Origin: DATEAV01 sp964575425 | GTDB taxonomy: Bacteria; Chloroflexota; Anaerolineae; Anaerolineales; E44-bin32 | DNA length: 64,000 bases | Assembly: GCA_964575425.1 (NCBI GenBank) | Contig: CAZNRD010000008.1 | Coordinates: 1-64,000, forward strand | Reading direction: 5' to 3' | Part shown: positions 44,419 through 53,827 of the stretch, in pieces | Position numbering within the stretch: position 1 is the first letter of the stretch | How the letters are laid out: each line of letters begins with the position of its first letter | The notes under the pieces: model-generated | The model's input: only the letters and a program-made list of their open reading frames with translations | Databases searched by the model: none | What the model was told of the DNA's origin: nothing | Made by a program: the position numbers and the translations under genes

Positions 44419-45975
44419 CTAAGGGACGTACGCGTAGAGGTATCTTGGATATCCATGATCCCAGCGCTTTGGAAGCGGGCGCAGCGAGGCAAACCGATCG
44501 CCGAAGTCTTCGACGAGCTGGTAGTGACCTTGCAGGAAAGCCAACCACGGATACGTGTCTAGCGGGACATGGGCCAGAATGTACGCAGGCCCGTGCGGTT
44601 CGAGAACCGGTGCCAGAAGCCTGCGGGTTGTCGGGTGGTCGCGTGTGTCACGCCCTGGTCCACGGATCATGTCTTCCAGCGCAACCCAATGGGCGGCGGG
44701 AAAGAGGGTGAAGTCCTGGCTGAACTGCCCAATCGTGGGCGCGTAGACCGGGCCGTTCAAGCCTCGCAGCGTGACAAGAAGGTCCTGGTAGGCCTCACGC
44801 GCATCTGCAGGGATCATGTAGCGGGATGGGTTGTAGAGAAGGAGCGAGAAGCTGGCAGCCAAACCAAGAAGCTGTGCAGATTGCATCCCCCGCCGCGGCA
44901 ACTCCGTCGTCATCTCCGCCAGGGCCATGGTGCCAGTGACAATGAGCCAGGTCCCCATCGGAATGTAGACGTTGTTGGAGGAACCAGGGTCGAGGCTGCC
45001 AAGAAGACCTGTGAGGAGTGCGAAGAAAAGCTGCCAGTGCCAGATATCCGTGGCCTGTTTCGTCCGTCGCGCTCGCCAGTACACCATCCCCAGGGCCGCC
45101 GCAGAAAGGAACCCGTAATTGCACAGGACAAACGCCGCCGGCCGAAGGAGGGTCCACCGGGTGAAATCCGTCCACTGGCTGGGATCCTCCCACGTGAAGT
45201 AGTGAAACGCTGGGCCGAACACAGACGGTCCGACAACGAGGTAGGTGACTGGACCAAGCAGAATGGCCAGAAGCCAAGACGGAACGGACGCGCGAAAGCC
45301 CTTGCGCCATGTCAGGTAGAGTACGCCGCCGACTGCAAATAAGGCTCCGTGCTGTTTGAACCAGAACGAGGCCACAAGCAGAAGAGTGCCCAGCAAGCAG
45401 CACAGCCGGGAGCGATCGCGGGTCATCAGACTCGTCCCAAGCAACGCAGAAAAGAGCATCCACGAGTCGGAATGGGCGCTGTCGAGATACGCATCCATCG
45501 CAGCATAGCCTGCGGCGAACAGGCCCGTCGCCACCAGTCCCCACTTACGCGAGCGGGTCCGGGCGGACACAGCCCAAAAGATCACCAACCCACAACCGAT
45601 CGTTCCCAGAATCGCCACGATGCGAAGCGTTGGTAGAGTGACGCCCAGGATCCATCCGAAGGGGCTGGACAGCACGTAGTAGAGGGGATTGTAGGCGAGC
45701 GGAACGTAGCCCGGCTCCGGCTCAGGGTAGATAAGCTGGAAGGATGCCGCCCGCTGGAAGTGCTGCCAGACGACCCCCTCCATCAGATCGAGGTGTAAGG
45801 GGAACCAGGTGTGGTTCGCCCACAGGAAGACGAGGCACAGGATGGAGAGGCTCGACCAGGCGACAAGACCAGAGAACGCAAAAGCGGAATCTTTGCTCCG
45901 GCGCCGCGACCAATGGCGGTCAACTTGCAACAGGAGCACCGTGACAGCGACGGGTGCCAATCGTGCGAGTATCAT
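44419..45975 (-). CDS. Polytopic membrane protein, GT-C glycosyltransferase-like
   Basis: A 518-residue protein with about eleven helices and a short soluble C-terminus. The first loop has H-L-D-L-M-E-G-V-V-W-Q-H-F, with acidic residues where GT-C enzymes hold the catalytic Asp, then P-L-A-Y-N-P-L-Y-Y. Sits three bases after the acyltransferase stop. Family assignment is by topology; a GT39/GT83-type role is likely but not proven. Confidence 0.68.
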   Translation of the reverse strand: MILARLAPVAVTVLLLQVDRHWSRRRSKDSAFAFSGLVAWSSLSILCLVFLWANHTWFPLHLDLMEGVVWQHFQRAASFQLIYPEPEPGYVPLAYNPLYYVLSSPFGWILGVTLPTLRIVAILGTIGCGLVIFWAVSARTRSRKWGLVATGLFAAGYAAMDAYLDSAHSDSWMLFSALLGTSLMTRDRSRLCCLLGTLLLVASFWFKQHGALFAVGGVLYLTWRKGFRASVPSWLLAILLGPVTYLVVGPSVFGPAFHYFTWEDPSQWTDFTRWTLLRPAAFVLCNYGFLSAAALGMVYWRARRTKQATDIWHWQLFFALLTGLLGSLDPGSSNNVYIPMGTWLIVTGTMALAEMTTELPRRGMQSAQLLGLAASFSLLLYNPSRYMIPADAREAYQDLLVTLRGLNGPVYAPTIGQFSQDFTLFPAAHWVALEDMIRGPGRDTRDHPTTRRLLAPVLEPHGPAYILAHVPLDTYPWLAFLQGHYQLVEDFGDRFASLRPLPKRWDHGYPRYLYAYVP

Positions 45976-45978
45976 GGT

Positions 45979-48291
45979 CTATCTTGATGTCCGCGCCAGC
46001 AGGCTGCCTGACCCAATTGCCTCGCGCAGGAACGTCGCGACCGCTGCGTGGCCCGACTCGACCCAGTGCATGTTGCGGGGTTGGTAGGGACACCCTTCCG
46101 CCGCCTGCAGAACCCCGCGCAGGTCTAGGAAAGGCAATCCAAGGTCCTGTGCGATGCCTGCCATCAAGCGCTGGGGCAGGTCAATGTCATAGAGCGACTC
46201 GTCGGAAAGATCGACTGAGCGAGGATAGTAAGCCAGCTCGCCGGGCTCACATACCTGGACCGCCGACGGAGCCATGAGGAGAACAACCCGAGCGCCGATC
46301 CGCTTGGCAGTCCTCTCGATCCTGGCAAGCTGCAAGGCAACTTCGTGCCTGCCCTCCTCCTCGAACTCTGGGTGCCCGACTTCAAGCGCCAGGAAGCCAC
46401 CATAGAAGTATCCTTGTTGCCGCGGCTCGCCCCGAAGGAGTTCTCGCAACGGCTCGTAGACGTTCAGGCGAGTCCACCGCCGCAGGTGGGTCAGCGAGAG
46501 TATCTGTCGCCAGCCAAATGGATCCGGTTGCTCAAAGCCGATTGACTGCTGGAGCTCTGGGATGGTCAGGAGTGCGTCCTGGAAGTCGTTCGTCGAGGTC
46601 GCGACCAGGATCAGCTGGGGACCAAAGACTGCACCCGGGCCAGCGACAGCCTCGGCGTATTGCTGCGGCCCATAGCCTGTGATCGAGAGGTTGAGCACCT
46701 CGACTGGCTGGGCAAGTGCCTCGGACAGCTCCTTCTCCAGCAGCCTGGGCCATCCCATTTCCGTGTCCACGCCCTCCGCGCTGGAAAACGCGTCGCCGAC
46801 CACCAGGATTCGGAGCGTACCGGGACTCGCGGGATGCGAATAGGCAGGCCCCGGGAAACCGAGGGCATTGGCGCTGACCCAGTAGTCGTACGAGTCCCAG
46901 CGCAGGTGGGTTCGTTGCAGCGGTCTGAGACGCCAGCCGAGGACAGGATCCGGCGCAAGGGACGCCCTCTCGCCCCACCCAAGGACCTCCTGCGGATCAA
47001 ATCGCCTGACGCACAACTCCCCCAGAACGAGTGTGCCCCCCGCGAACATGAGAACAAGGGAAAGGCGCACTGCAAGTCCTGTCCATCCCGTCCTCTGCCT
47101 CCAACGAAGAAGGCGCTGGCTGGTCCAACGGACTCCGGCTTCGAGGCCTATGGCCGACGCCAGGGTTAGCCCGATGGCAATCAGCGTCCCCGCAGCGGCC
47201 TCGGGGCCTATGGCCACACCCACAGGAAGCACCAGAAGGATCCATGGATGGTGAACCAGGTACATGGAGTACGAGTGCTCACCCAGCCACCGTGCTGGCC
47301 GAACCCACCATCGTGATTCCCGCACACGGGCCAATGCAGCATAGAAGAGCACAAAGAGACCCGCGGCCTGCAGGGCTGGCGCGACCACCATTCCAGCGCC
47401 GGTAAGGGAGAGGGCGCTCCCTAGGCCGCAGGCGGCGACGGCCAGAAACACGCTGGACGGCCGCCTCAATCGCTGATCTGTGGCCCTGGGAGATTCGAAC
47501 ATCCATGCTGCGGCTGCAACGCCGACTAGGAATTCCGGTAATCGCGAAAGGAATACTGACCCGCGCAACCACACGTCCATGTACGTCCCCAGGAACAACA
47601 GACCCACGCCGCGGGCGGCGAAGCCAATCCCGCTGCCTATCCACAGCAGGCGCGTCGGCCCCCATCGACGCAGCAGGGCCCACAAGACCGGGTACACCAG
47701 GTAGAGCTGCGCAACCAGCCCGAAATACCACCAAGCAGGAGAAAAGTAGTAGAAGAGTCCTCTCGTGATCCGGACCCCCATAAAGCTCATGTAGAACTCC
47801 GGGTCAAGGACCAGTGCCTTCCAGCCGGTCAGGAGGGCAAGAGCCGCGAAGCCAAGGTGGCTCCCCCACCAGAGCGGATAGATCCTCTCTGCCCGGCGCG
47901 CCATGAACAGGCCGATCGCGAACGGAGCATTGCCGTGGCGCTTCAACATCGCCAGCGTCAACCCGAAGCCGCTGGTCACCAGGAAGATCTGTACACCGCA
48001 GTCGCCCGCCCAGCCCAGGTAGCGCAACAGGTTCACGGGGATATTGCCGATACCAAAGCCGCTGAGCGGAGCAAGTTGAGAGACGCGCGTTGCCAGAGGC
48101 GGCCAATCAAACGTCGGATTCCCGATGAGCGGGTAGCCGAAGGCCTGTTCGGCAGCGTGATTGAGGAAGATCCAGGCCAACGCGGCCGCCTTCGTGATGT
48201 CAAGCCACGGCAGACGGTCTCCGGGGCTGGTCAGCCCAGCGACGGCGTGTCGACCGCCATCTGTCAAAGTGGATCTCGGATGACTGCTCAT
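45979..48291 (-). CDS. Acyltransferase-3 membrane protein with SGNH-like domain lacking catalytic residues
   Basis: A 770-residue two-part protein. Residues about 25-380 are an acyltransferase 3 domain (ten helices) opening L-P-W-L-D-I-T-K-A-A-A-L; the R-R-x-x-R-I-Y-P-L-W motif is seen as R-R-A-E-R-I-Y-P-L-W-W. Residues about 460-770 resemble an SGNH/GDSL hydrolase: block I is V-V-G-D-A-F-S-S-A-E-G (Ala501 where the Ser nucleophile stands) and the last block reads N-M-H-W-V-E-S-G-H with Asn740 in place of the usual Asp before His742. This layout matches OatA/OafB-type O-acetyltransferases that modify surface glycans, but the soluble part looks inactive. ATG 48291 is preferred over a TTG at 48372. 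Confidence 0.85.
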   Translation of the reverse strand: MSSHPRSTLTDGGRHAVAGLTSPGDRLPWLDITKAAALAWIFLNHAAEQAFGYPLIGNPTFDWPPLATRVSQLAPLSGFGIGNIPVNLLRYLGWAGDCGVQIFLVTSGFGLTLAMLKRHGNAPFAIGLFMARRAERIYPLWWGSHLGFAALALLTGWKALVLDPEFYMSFMGVRITRGLFYYFSPAWWYFGLVAQLYLVYPVLWALLRRWGPTRLLWIGSGIGFAARGVGLLFLGTYMDVWLRGSVFLSRLPEFLVGVAAAAWMFESPRATDQRLRRPSSVFLAVAACGLGSALSLTGAGMVVAPALQAAGLFVLFYAALARVRESRWWVRPARWLGEHSYSMYLVHHPWILLVLPVGVAIGPEAAAGTLIAIGLTLASAIGLEAGVRWTSQRLLRWRQRTGWTGLAVRLSLVLMFAGGTLVLGELCVRRFDPQEVLGWGERASLAPDPVLGWRLRPLQRTHLRWDSYDYWVSANALGFPGPAYSHPASPGTLRILVVGDAFSSAEGVDTEMGWPRLLEKELSEALAQPVEVLNLSITGYGPQQYAEAVAGPGAVFGPQLILVATSTNDFQDALLTIPELQQSIGFEQPDPFGWRQILSLTHLRRWTRLNVYEPLRELLRGEPRQQGYFYGGFLALEVGHPEFEEEGRHEVALQLARIERTAKRIGARVVLLMAPSAVQVCEPGELAYYPRSVDLSDESLYDIDLPQRLMAGIAQDLGLPFLDLRGVLQAAEGCPYQPRNMHWVESGHAAVATFLREAIGSGSLLARTSR

Positions 48292-48420
48292 GTCCGAGGA
48301 TAGTGGAAAGGAGCGTCGGCCTCGGGATGCTGAGGCGAGCGACTTCAGGTTCTCACCACAGCCCGGCGGCAATGTTGCCTCATCGATCGCGGAGGCCAGA
48401 TGCGTCCAGGCAGGTGAGGG

Positions 48421-50712
48421 CTACCAGCTCTCGTCAGATGGGCGGCGCCGCACTCGCCACCTGAGGACGCCATAGGCCGCCACCAGGGCGCACCCGATCG
48501 CGGCAGTCAACACCCAATGGGCTCGAACCCAATAGTAGAACGGGCGCGCGATGGGCTTGACGGCACACGCCATGTCTCGCGCCCCCGCGGCCACGCTCCG
48601 CCGCAGATGATTCACCGGGCCAGCCGAAGGTGTCAGGAACTTATTGACCTCGGACACCGAGAAATTCCGATCCTCCGTAGCCGCAGCAACAACAAGATGG
48701 TAGACCGTGTCCGGCTGGAGGTTCTTGAATGTGACATGGTGCGTCAGCCCGTCAGGTCCGGTGACTGCAGCCAATGGATCAATTCCCAGCAAGTAGGTCA
48801 ATGTCTCACCTTGACTGCTGACCAGCCAGGCCTCACCCTTGGCAGGCCGGTCCGTCCGCCAAGTGACAACCGCCGAGTGCGGCTCGGCTTCCACACTCAA
48901 TGCCTCAATGACGGGAGGAAGAGGGTCCTGAGGAAACCTGAACTCAAGCGGCTCCCGCTCTACGACGCGCATCCGAGGTTCATCATCCAGGACCAGGGCC
49001 TCGGACGGCGTCGCCGGGCGCACGTCCATGTCAGCCAGCACGTTGTACGTGATCTGCTGGATGCGGCTGTCTGGTTCAATGATCGCCAATCCCCACGACC
49101 ACTGAATTGTGCCCGCGGCAAAGACCATCGCGCCGCTCGGAGCAGTGTAATAGGCCGCGCTTGAGAACCCGGGGCCGATGAAGTATCGCTCCGCCATATC
49201 GGATCCCAGCTCCCCGTAGGTTGGTGTCATCGTCACAACGGTGAGCCCCTCAGGGTCCCAGCCGTTGTTGCCGACCGTGTCCCACTCCCAGCCGATCAAC
49301 TGGCGGCCGATGTCGACATAGCTTCCACTCGGCAGTTGATCCAAGCCTGTGTTGCGAAAGACTCTGTCATGAGTCATCTCGGCGGACACGCGCAGAGGAA
49401 AGAATACTGTGGCATTTGCTCCGGTGAACATGATGCCGACGAGCTCATTCTCAGGACGGTTCGGGCCGTTGGGGTCCCGCCACAGGGAAGTCGGATCCCC
49501 AGTCGGGTCGGCGGGCCCGCTTTCTGCAGTCTTGTAGCAGACCATCGCCAGATCGGCCTCCCCCGTCCACGGATCTGCCTCAAAGCGGATCTTCCAATAC
49601 CCGGTGTTGCCGGTGAAAAAAGCCAGGTGGATCCCCGCATCCCGCGCCTGTGTCATGGCGCCCCGCATCTCCGCACTCCAGTACTCGTCGTGGCCCACCG
49701 CAAGAAAGACTTTGTGTTCGAGCAGTTCATTCGCGTGACCGGGGAGTCCGGACCAATGCGTATCGAGACTGGTGGAGTAGCTGACGTCATAGCCCTGTGC
49801 TTCGAGCCAGTACACCATGGGATACTCCACCCGGAAGTAGCTCGTGGGGTCTGTGGGCGGCACGACGTGGGGGCGCGCCAGGGATACCTTGACGGCGCGA
49901 GGGGCATCCGCCACCGTCTCACAGTGCCCGCTGTTGAAGCTGTAGAGGGACTTGCCGCCATAGTTGTTGTACGCCTGGTAGGTGGAGAGATCGTACTGAT
50001 ACAGAATGTCAGCTCCTCGCTCGTCATCCCGCACGACGAAAGGAATCACGCTCTTCCGACCATCATCCCGACGAGTCAGAACGGCCAGGTATACTCCTGA
50101 GACCCAGTCGCCAGGCACCGTGAGCGTCCAGGACGTCTGCCAGTTCGCACAACTCCGCAGGCCAAGCGTCGGATCGTCCAGGCATGGTGGCTGCACACCT
50201 CCGCGGACCGACGCGATGCTCATGACCAACCGGCCGCCCTTGCCAGCGTAGTACCCGCTCCGGTAGATGTCGATGTCGAAGGCAGGAGCGCTCGTTGACA
50301 CCCGGAACTCCACCGTGTCGCCCAGGGCCACACTCGTAGGGAAGACGTACCCTACAATCGTGTAGCTGGGTTCTGGCACAAACCAATCATCGCTTCCAGG
50401 CTTGCAGTTCTCCTCGACGACGGGATTGGCTGGAGCCCGACAATCAGATGGCTGCGCCATACCCAAGGGCGCATGACTCGATGGGGTGAATGCCAGCGGA
50501 CTTGCGAACGTAAGCCGGTGACGCTCGATATGCTCCCGCACGGCGGCTTCTATCTTCTCTGCCACGATGTGCGCTACCGCTGGGACGCCGGCAAGACCAG
50601 CCAATCCCACGAGCAACGCAGCGACACGAGGCCATCGCCCGGCACGCCATGCCGGAACCGTGACTGGTGGCATCGATCCCCTGCGGGAACTCGCGATGTC
50701 AATTGTGCCCAT
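48421..50712 (-). CDS. Secreted N,N-dimethylformamidase-large-subunit-like protein with Fn3 domain and membrane anchor
   Basis: A 763-residue exported protein. After an N-terminal anchor (about 34-55), a beta sandwich and an alpha/beta domain (about 115-560) contain I-Y-R-S-G-Y-Y-A-G, V-G-H-D-E-Y-W-S and Y-Q-A-Y-N-N-Y-G-G, motifs typical of the N,N-dimethylformamidase beta subunit-like C-terminal domain. An Fn3-like module (about 605-690; A-V-V-T-W-R-T-D) and a C-terminal helix with Arg-rich tail follow. The family is found secreted in many actinobacteria and Chloroflexota and its substrate outside the amidase itself is unknown. ATG 50712 has AAGGGG close ahead; a longer 50853 start is less likely. 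Confidence 0.75.
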   Translation of the reverse strand: MGTIDIASSRRGSMPPVTVPAWRAGRWPRVAALLVGLAGLAGVPAVAHIVAEKIEAAVREHIERHRLTFASPLAFTPSSHAPLGMAQPSDCRAPANPVVEENCKPGSDDWFVPEPSYTIVGYVFPTSVALGDTVEFRVSTSAPAFDIDIYRSGYYAGKGGRLVMSIASVRGGVQPPCLDDPTLGLRSCANWQTSWTLTVPGDWVSGVYLAVLTRRDDGRKSVIPFVVRDDERGADILYQYDLSTYQAYNNYGGKSLYSFNSGHCETVADAPRAVKVSLARPHVVPPTDPTSYFRVEYPMVYWLEAQGYDVSYSTSLDTHWSGLPGHANELLEHKVFLAVGHDEYWSAEMRGAMTQARDAGIHLAFFTGNTGYWKIRFEADPWTGEADLAMVCYKTAESGPADPTGDPTSLWRDPNGPNRPENELVGIMFTGANATVFFPLRVSAEMTHDRVFRNTGLDQLPSGSYVDIGRQLIGWEWDTVGNNGWDPEGLTVVTMTPTYGELGSDMAERYFIGPGFSSAAYYTAPSGAMVFAAGTIQWSWGLAIIEPDSRIQQITYNVLADMDVRPATPSEALVLDDEPRMRVVEREPLEFRFPQDPLPPVIEALSVEAEPHSAVVTWRTDRPAKGEAWLVSSQGETLTYLLGIDPLAAVTGPDGLTHHVTFKNLQPDTVYHLVVAAATEDRNFSVSEVNKFLTPSAGPVNHLRRSVAAGARDMACAVKPIARPFYYWVRAHWVLTAAIGCALVAAYGVLRWRVRRRPSDESW

Positions 50713-50762
50713 GCGTCCCCTTCTCCCCACTCCGGCCCACCGACTCCAAGTGAAGGGCAGGC

Positions 50763-52298
50763 CTAACGCAACCCGTAGAGCTCGTATCCGCCGATCGCGT
50801 ATACGAGCTCGTATTCCGTCACCAGCACATCTGGCGGATACAAACCTACCCAACGGGCGAACTTGCCCACCAGGACATAAGGCGGCGCCGTCGGCTGGTC
50901 GAAGTCGTAGCTCTCCGAGGGCGGAGGCCCGCCTCGCCAGATATGGGCGACTGCTGTGTTCAGCAAGGACTGCGGTGGGTAGTGAAAGGTGTGGTCCGTC
51001 AGGAATCCCATCTCTGGTTCCCAGGTCTCAATCAGAACTGTCCGGGAAATGTGCTCATCCAGGTACTCTGCCATGGCCGCCGGCGCATTGAACGGTGGCG
51101 AGACGATCTCACGAACCGTCTGAGCCAGCGGGATGAGAATCATCATGACCAGCCAGCCCAAGCCTGCCAGTCGCAGCCCTTGGGCTACCCACAAATCCGG
51201 AGCCGCTCCGGGCGCAGACCCGGGGGGCGCCTTCCCGCCGAAACCCCCTGCCCAGTCCTCGATCAGTTTGGCTACGAAGAGGGCAGCGATGGCCAGTGCA
51301 GGAAACGCGTAGCGCAACCAGCCGATGGAAGCAATTGCGTACCACAGGAGGTTGACGAGAACAAAGGCCGTCAGGAAAGCCCAAGATAGCCCCAGGATTG
51401 TCCTGGCTCGGCTCTGCCAGATTGCGTAGATAACGGAAGGCAGAAGGGCGCCTAGGAAGACCTTCCAATCCAGCAGCTCGCGGACCGATCGCTCAAGCAG
51501 GGTCGGCGAGAACACCACAGCCGCCCCACTGGCTGTCTGACTGAGTTGGCGCAGGTTCTCGGCAAGCGACAACGGCGACAGGGCCAGGACCAGAACCCCC
51601 TGCCAGCCTGCAAACAGCACAATGCACAGGGAGACCGGCAAGAGAAATACCCGATGTGGGACAGCGCGGTAGTAGGTGAGGTTGGCCAACCACCCCACGA
51701 CCAGGGCTGGAACCAGCACAATCAGAGTCTGCTGCTTGGTAACCGCTGCCAGGCCAAAGAGGAGACCGACCACAGCGAGCCTGCTTGTCGACGGATGAGT
51801 CATTGCCGCAAACCAGAGGCAGGTTCCACAGAGAAGAAAGAACAGCGCGGGTACCTCACCCAGAACCTGCCTCCCATACTCAATCGCCGGCGCACCGCGC
51901 GAGGAGACAAACAGGACCGTCGCGATCCACGCGTACCAGAGACCGCCCAGGCGCCGTGCGACAGCATAGAAGGCGACGGCACATCCCATCAGATACAGCG
52001 CAACCACAAGCCGAGCCTGCCATAGCCCAATGCCGAGCACGGCGAATGACCCCGCAATTGGAAGCATGACCGTCGGCCCGACACCTGTCGATGGACCGAA
52101 GTAGCGGAAGCCTTCGCTGCTGCGATCGGCGTACACCCCAAACTGCACCAGGGTCTTAGGGACATGGAGATGCGACCCCTCGTCAAACCAGATAAGGGGA
52201 TACTGATCCAACCGCCAGAAGGCCAGTATGCCCAGTGCTGCGATCGAGACCAGCAGCACCAGCGTATAGGGTCGGTTCGGCACAGGCGGCACGCTCAC
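50763..52298 (-). CDS. PMT/ArnT-like (GT-C) membrane glycosyltransferase
   Basis: A 511-residue protein with about eleven helices. The first loop holds L-I-W-F-D-E-G-S-H-L-H, the D-E pair of the GT83/GT39 catalytic loop, followed by R-Y-F-G-P-S-T-G. A C-terminal soluble part of about 90 residues lies outside. It would transfer a sugar from a polyprenyl carrier. GTG start with AGGA four bases ahead. The 151 bases behind it hold no gene. Confidence 0.82.
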   Translation of the reverse strand: MSVPPVPNRPYTLVLLVSIAALGILAFWRLDQYPLIWFDEGSHLHVPKTLVQFGVYADRSSEGFRYFGPSTGVGPTVMLPIAGSFAVLGIGLWQARLVVALYLMGCAVAFYAVARRLGGLWYAWIATVLFVSSRGAPAIEYGRQVLGEVPALFFLLCGTCLWFAAMTHPSTSRLAVVGLLFGLAAVTKQQTLIVLVPALVVGWLANLTYYRAVPHRVFLLPVSLCIVLFAGWQGVLVLALSPLSLAENLRQLSQTASGAAVVFSPTLLERSVRELLDWKVFLGALLPSVIYAIWQSRARTILGLSWAFLTAFVLVNLLWYAIASIGWLRYAFPALAIAALFVAKLIEDWAGGFGGKAPPGSAPGAAPDLWVAQGLRLAGLGWLVMMILIPLAQTVREIVSPPFNAPAAMAEYLDEHISRTVLIETWEPEMGFLTDHTFHYPPQSLLNTAVAHIWRGGPPPSESYDFDQPTAPPYVLVGKFARWVGLYPPDVLVTEYELVYAIGGYELYGLR

Positions 52299-52449
52299 GG
52301 AATCCTCACAAGACGACGAACGTCACCCATGTCGACGTGGATCGTAGTGCCCGTCTTGGCAACGGCAAAGTGAGGACATGACCCTGTTGCCGCGTTGGCT
52401 GCCCAGCGCCGGCCGGCATCGACACGCCGCCCGGCTTGTCCCCGGACCA

Positions 52450-53820
52450 TCATGCTGCGACAATCCTTGCGTCCTGACTAGAATCGGAATGCACACGGGC
52501 GCTCTGGGCGGCGCCCACCATGGTCGCGAGGATGCGTTCCGCCGTCCGGCCGGCATGGCGCGTCACCGATTCACCGTTGGTGAGCCCTGGATAGATCTGC
52601 GCGGTCGTCGAGAGGAATAGCCCCCTGATCGGCGTCTGAATCTCGGGAATGAGATGAGCCTCATTGAGGCCATGAAGTGGTTCCACCAGTCGCTCCCGGT
52701 GCACGAGGAAGAAGCGAACCGAGGATAGATCGAAACCGGGGAACATCTGCCGGAGGTTCTCCAGCCACATCCTCCGGATCTCGTCATCCGACGCTCTCTG
52801 GAGCGGACTCTCTGGAAGCGTGTACTTCGGGAGGTAAACCAGGTGATACCCGCCAACGTATCCGGGGTCGATGTAGCTGGTAGTCTCGATGACACCGGTG
52901 AAAGGCACGCGGGGGTCGGTGATGTTCAACGTCCAGTAGCCGCTCAGCGGGCGATCCATCACCAGGACCGGGCACACGACCCCCAGATAGCGCAATCGCC
53001 CGAGGAACTCGAGGTAATCCGGATCAGCTGCCGGGATCAGACGGCGGAAGATGGGAGCCTGCATCGTGGCAACGATCTTGTCAAACGGGACCAGCTCGCC
53101 CTGTGCCCTCAACCCTACCGTGGACGAGTTTTCAATCACGATCTCCTGGACTGGCGTTCCCAGGTGAATCCGCCCTCCGGCGGCCTCAATCCGCTCGGCC
53201 ATTGCCTGCAGCAGCGTCGCATAACCGCCGATCAGGTGTCCGGCTTCTTCGCGCTGGCTCGCTCCACCCCGCGTCGACTTCATCCGGACCAGGCGTGCCC
53301 AGATGTAGGTCGCCGGCGCGCCGTCGAAGCTGCCGTCGAACTTGGCCCGCAGCAGAGGGCCCCAGATGCTCTCAAACACCCGGCGTCCACTCCAGCGCAC
53401 AAGCCAATCCTCAACGCTGACGCTCTCCAGTCGTCTCCAGTCCTTGATGAACTGAGCAACCAGGACGGTCATCCCCAGCCGAAATCGATCAGCCCAACCG
53501 AGCAAGGGGAACCTCAGGAACTCGAGCGTCGAGTTCATCGACACGATTCGGCCGTCATGGTAGAAGCCCATGCGCGTGCCGCGGAACCTCAGTTGATCGT
53601 CAATCCCCAGCTCGTGGCACAGCCTCCGCAGGTGCGAGTCGCTCGAAAGGATGGCATGATAGAAGCGGTCGATAGTCGTACCGTCCGGGAGGACCAGCGG
53701 TCCCGCCAGCCCACCGAGGGTCCGCGATGCCTCAAAGATCTCAACCGCCACACCCTTACGGGACAGGAAGTACCCAATGCTGACTCCCATGATCCCGCCG
53801 CCCACGATCGCGATGGCCAT
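52450..53820 (-). CDS. FAD-dependent amine-oxidase-like oxidoreductase
   Basis: A 456-residue flavoprotein. The N-terminal dinucleotide fold has G-G-G-I-M-G-V-S-I-G-Y and E-A-S-R-T-L-G-G-L-A-G, the G-x-G-x-x-G plus downstream G-G pair of the protoporphyrinogen/amine oxidase superfamily. Y-P-G-L-T-N-G-E-S-V near the C-terminus is the second FAD contact. Relatives in surface-glycan loci are of unknown substrate; a UDP-galactopyranose mutase-like or sugar oxidase role is conceivable. ATG 53820 is chosen over 53922 because AGGGG lies four bases ahead and it starts at the first strand. Seven bases from wecB. Confidence 0.8.
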   Translation of the reverse strand: MAIAIVGGGIMGVSIGYFLSRKGVAVEIFEASRTLGGLAGPLVLPDGTTIDRFYHAILSSDSHLRRLCHELGIDDQLRFRGTRMGFYHDGRIVSMNSTLEFLRFPLLGWADRFRLGMTVLVAQFIKDWRRLESVSVEDWLVRWSGRRVFESIWGPLLRAKFDGSFDGAPATYIWARLVRMKSTRGGASQREEAGHLIGGYATLLQAMAERIEAAGGRIHLGTPVQEIVIENSSTVGLRAQGELVPFDKIVATMQAPIFRRLIPAADPDYLEFLGRLRYLGVVCPVLVMDRPLSGYWTLNITDPRVPFTGVIETTSYIDPGYVGGYHLVYLPKYTLPESPLQRASDDEIRRMWLENLRQMFPGFDLSSVRFFLVHRERLVEPLHGLNEAHLIPEIQTPIRGLFLSTTAQIYPGLTNGESVTRHAGRTAERILATMVGAAQSARVHSDSSQDARIVAA

Positions 53821-53827
53821 TGGTCCC

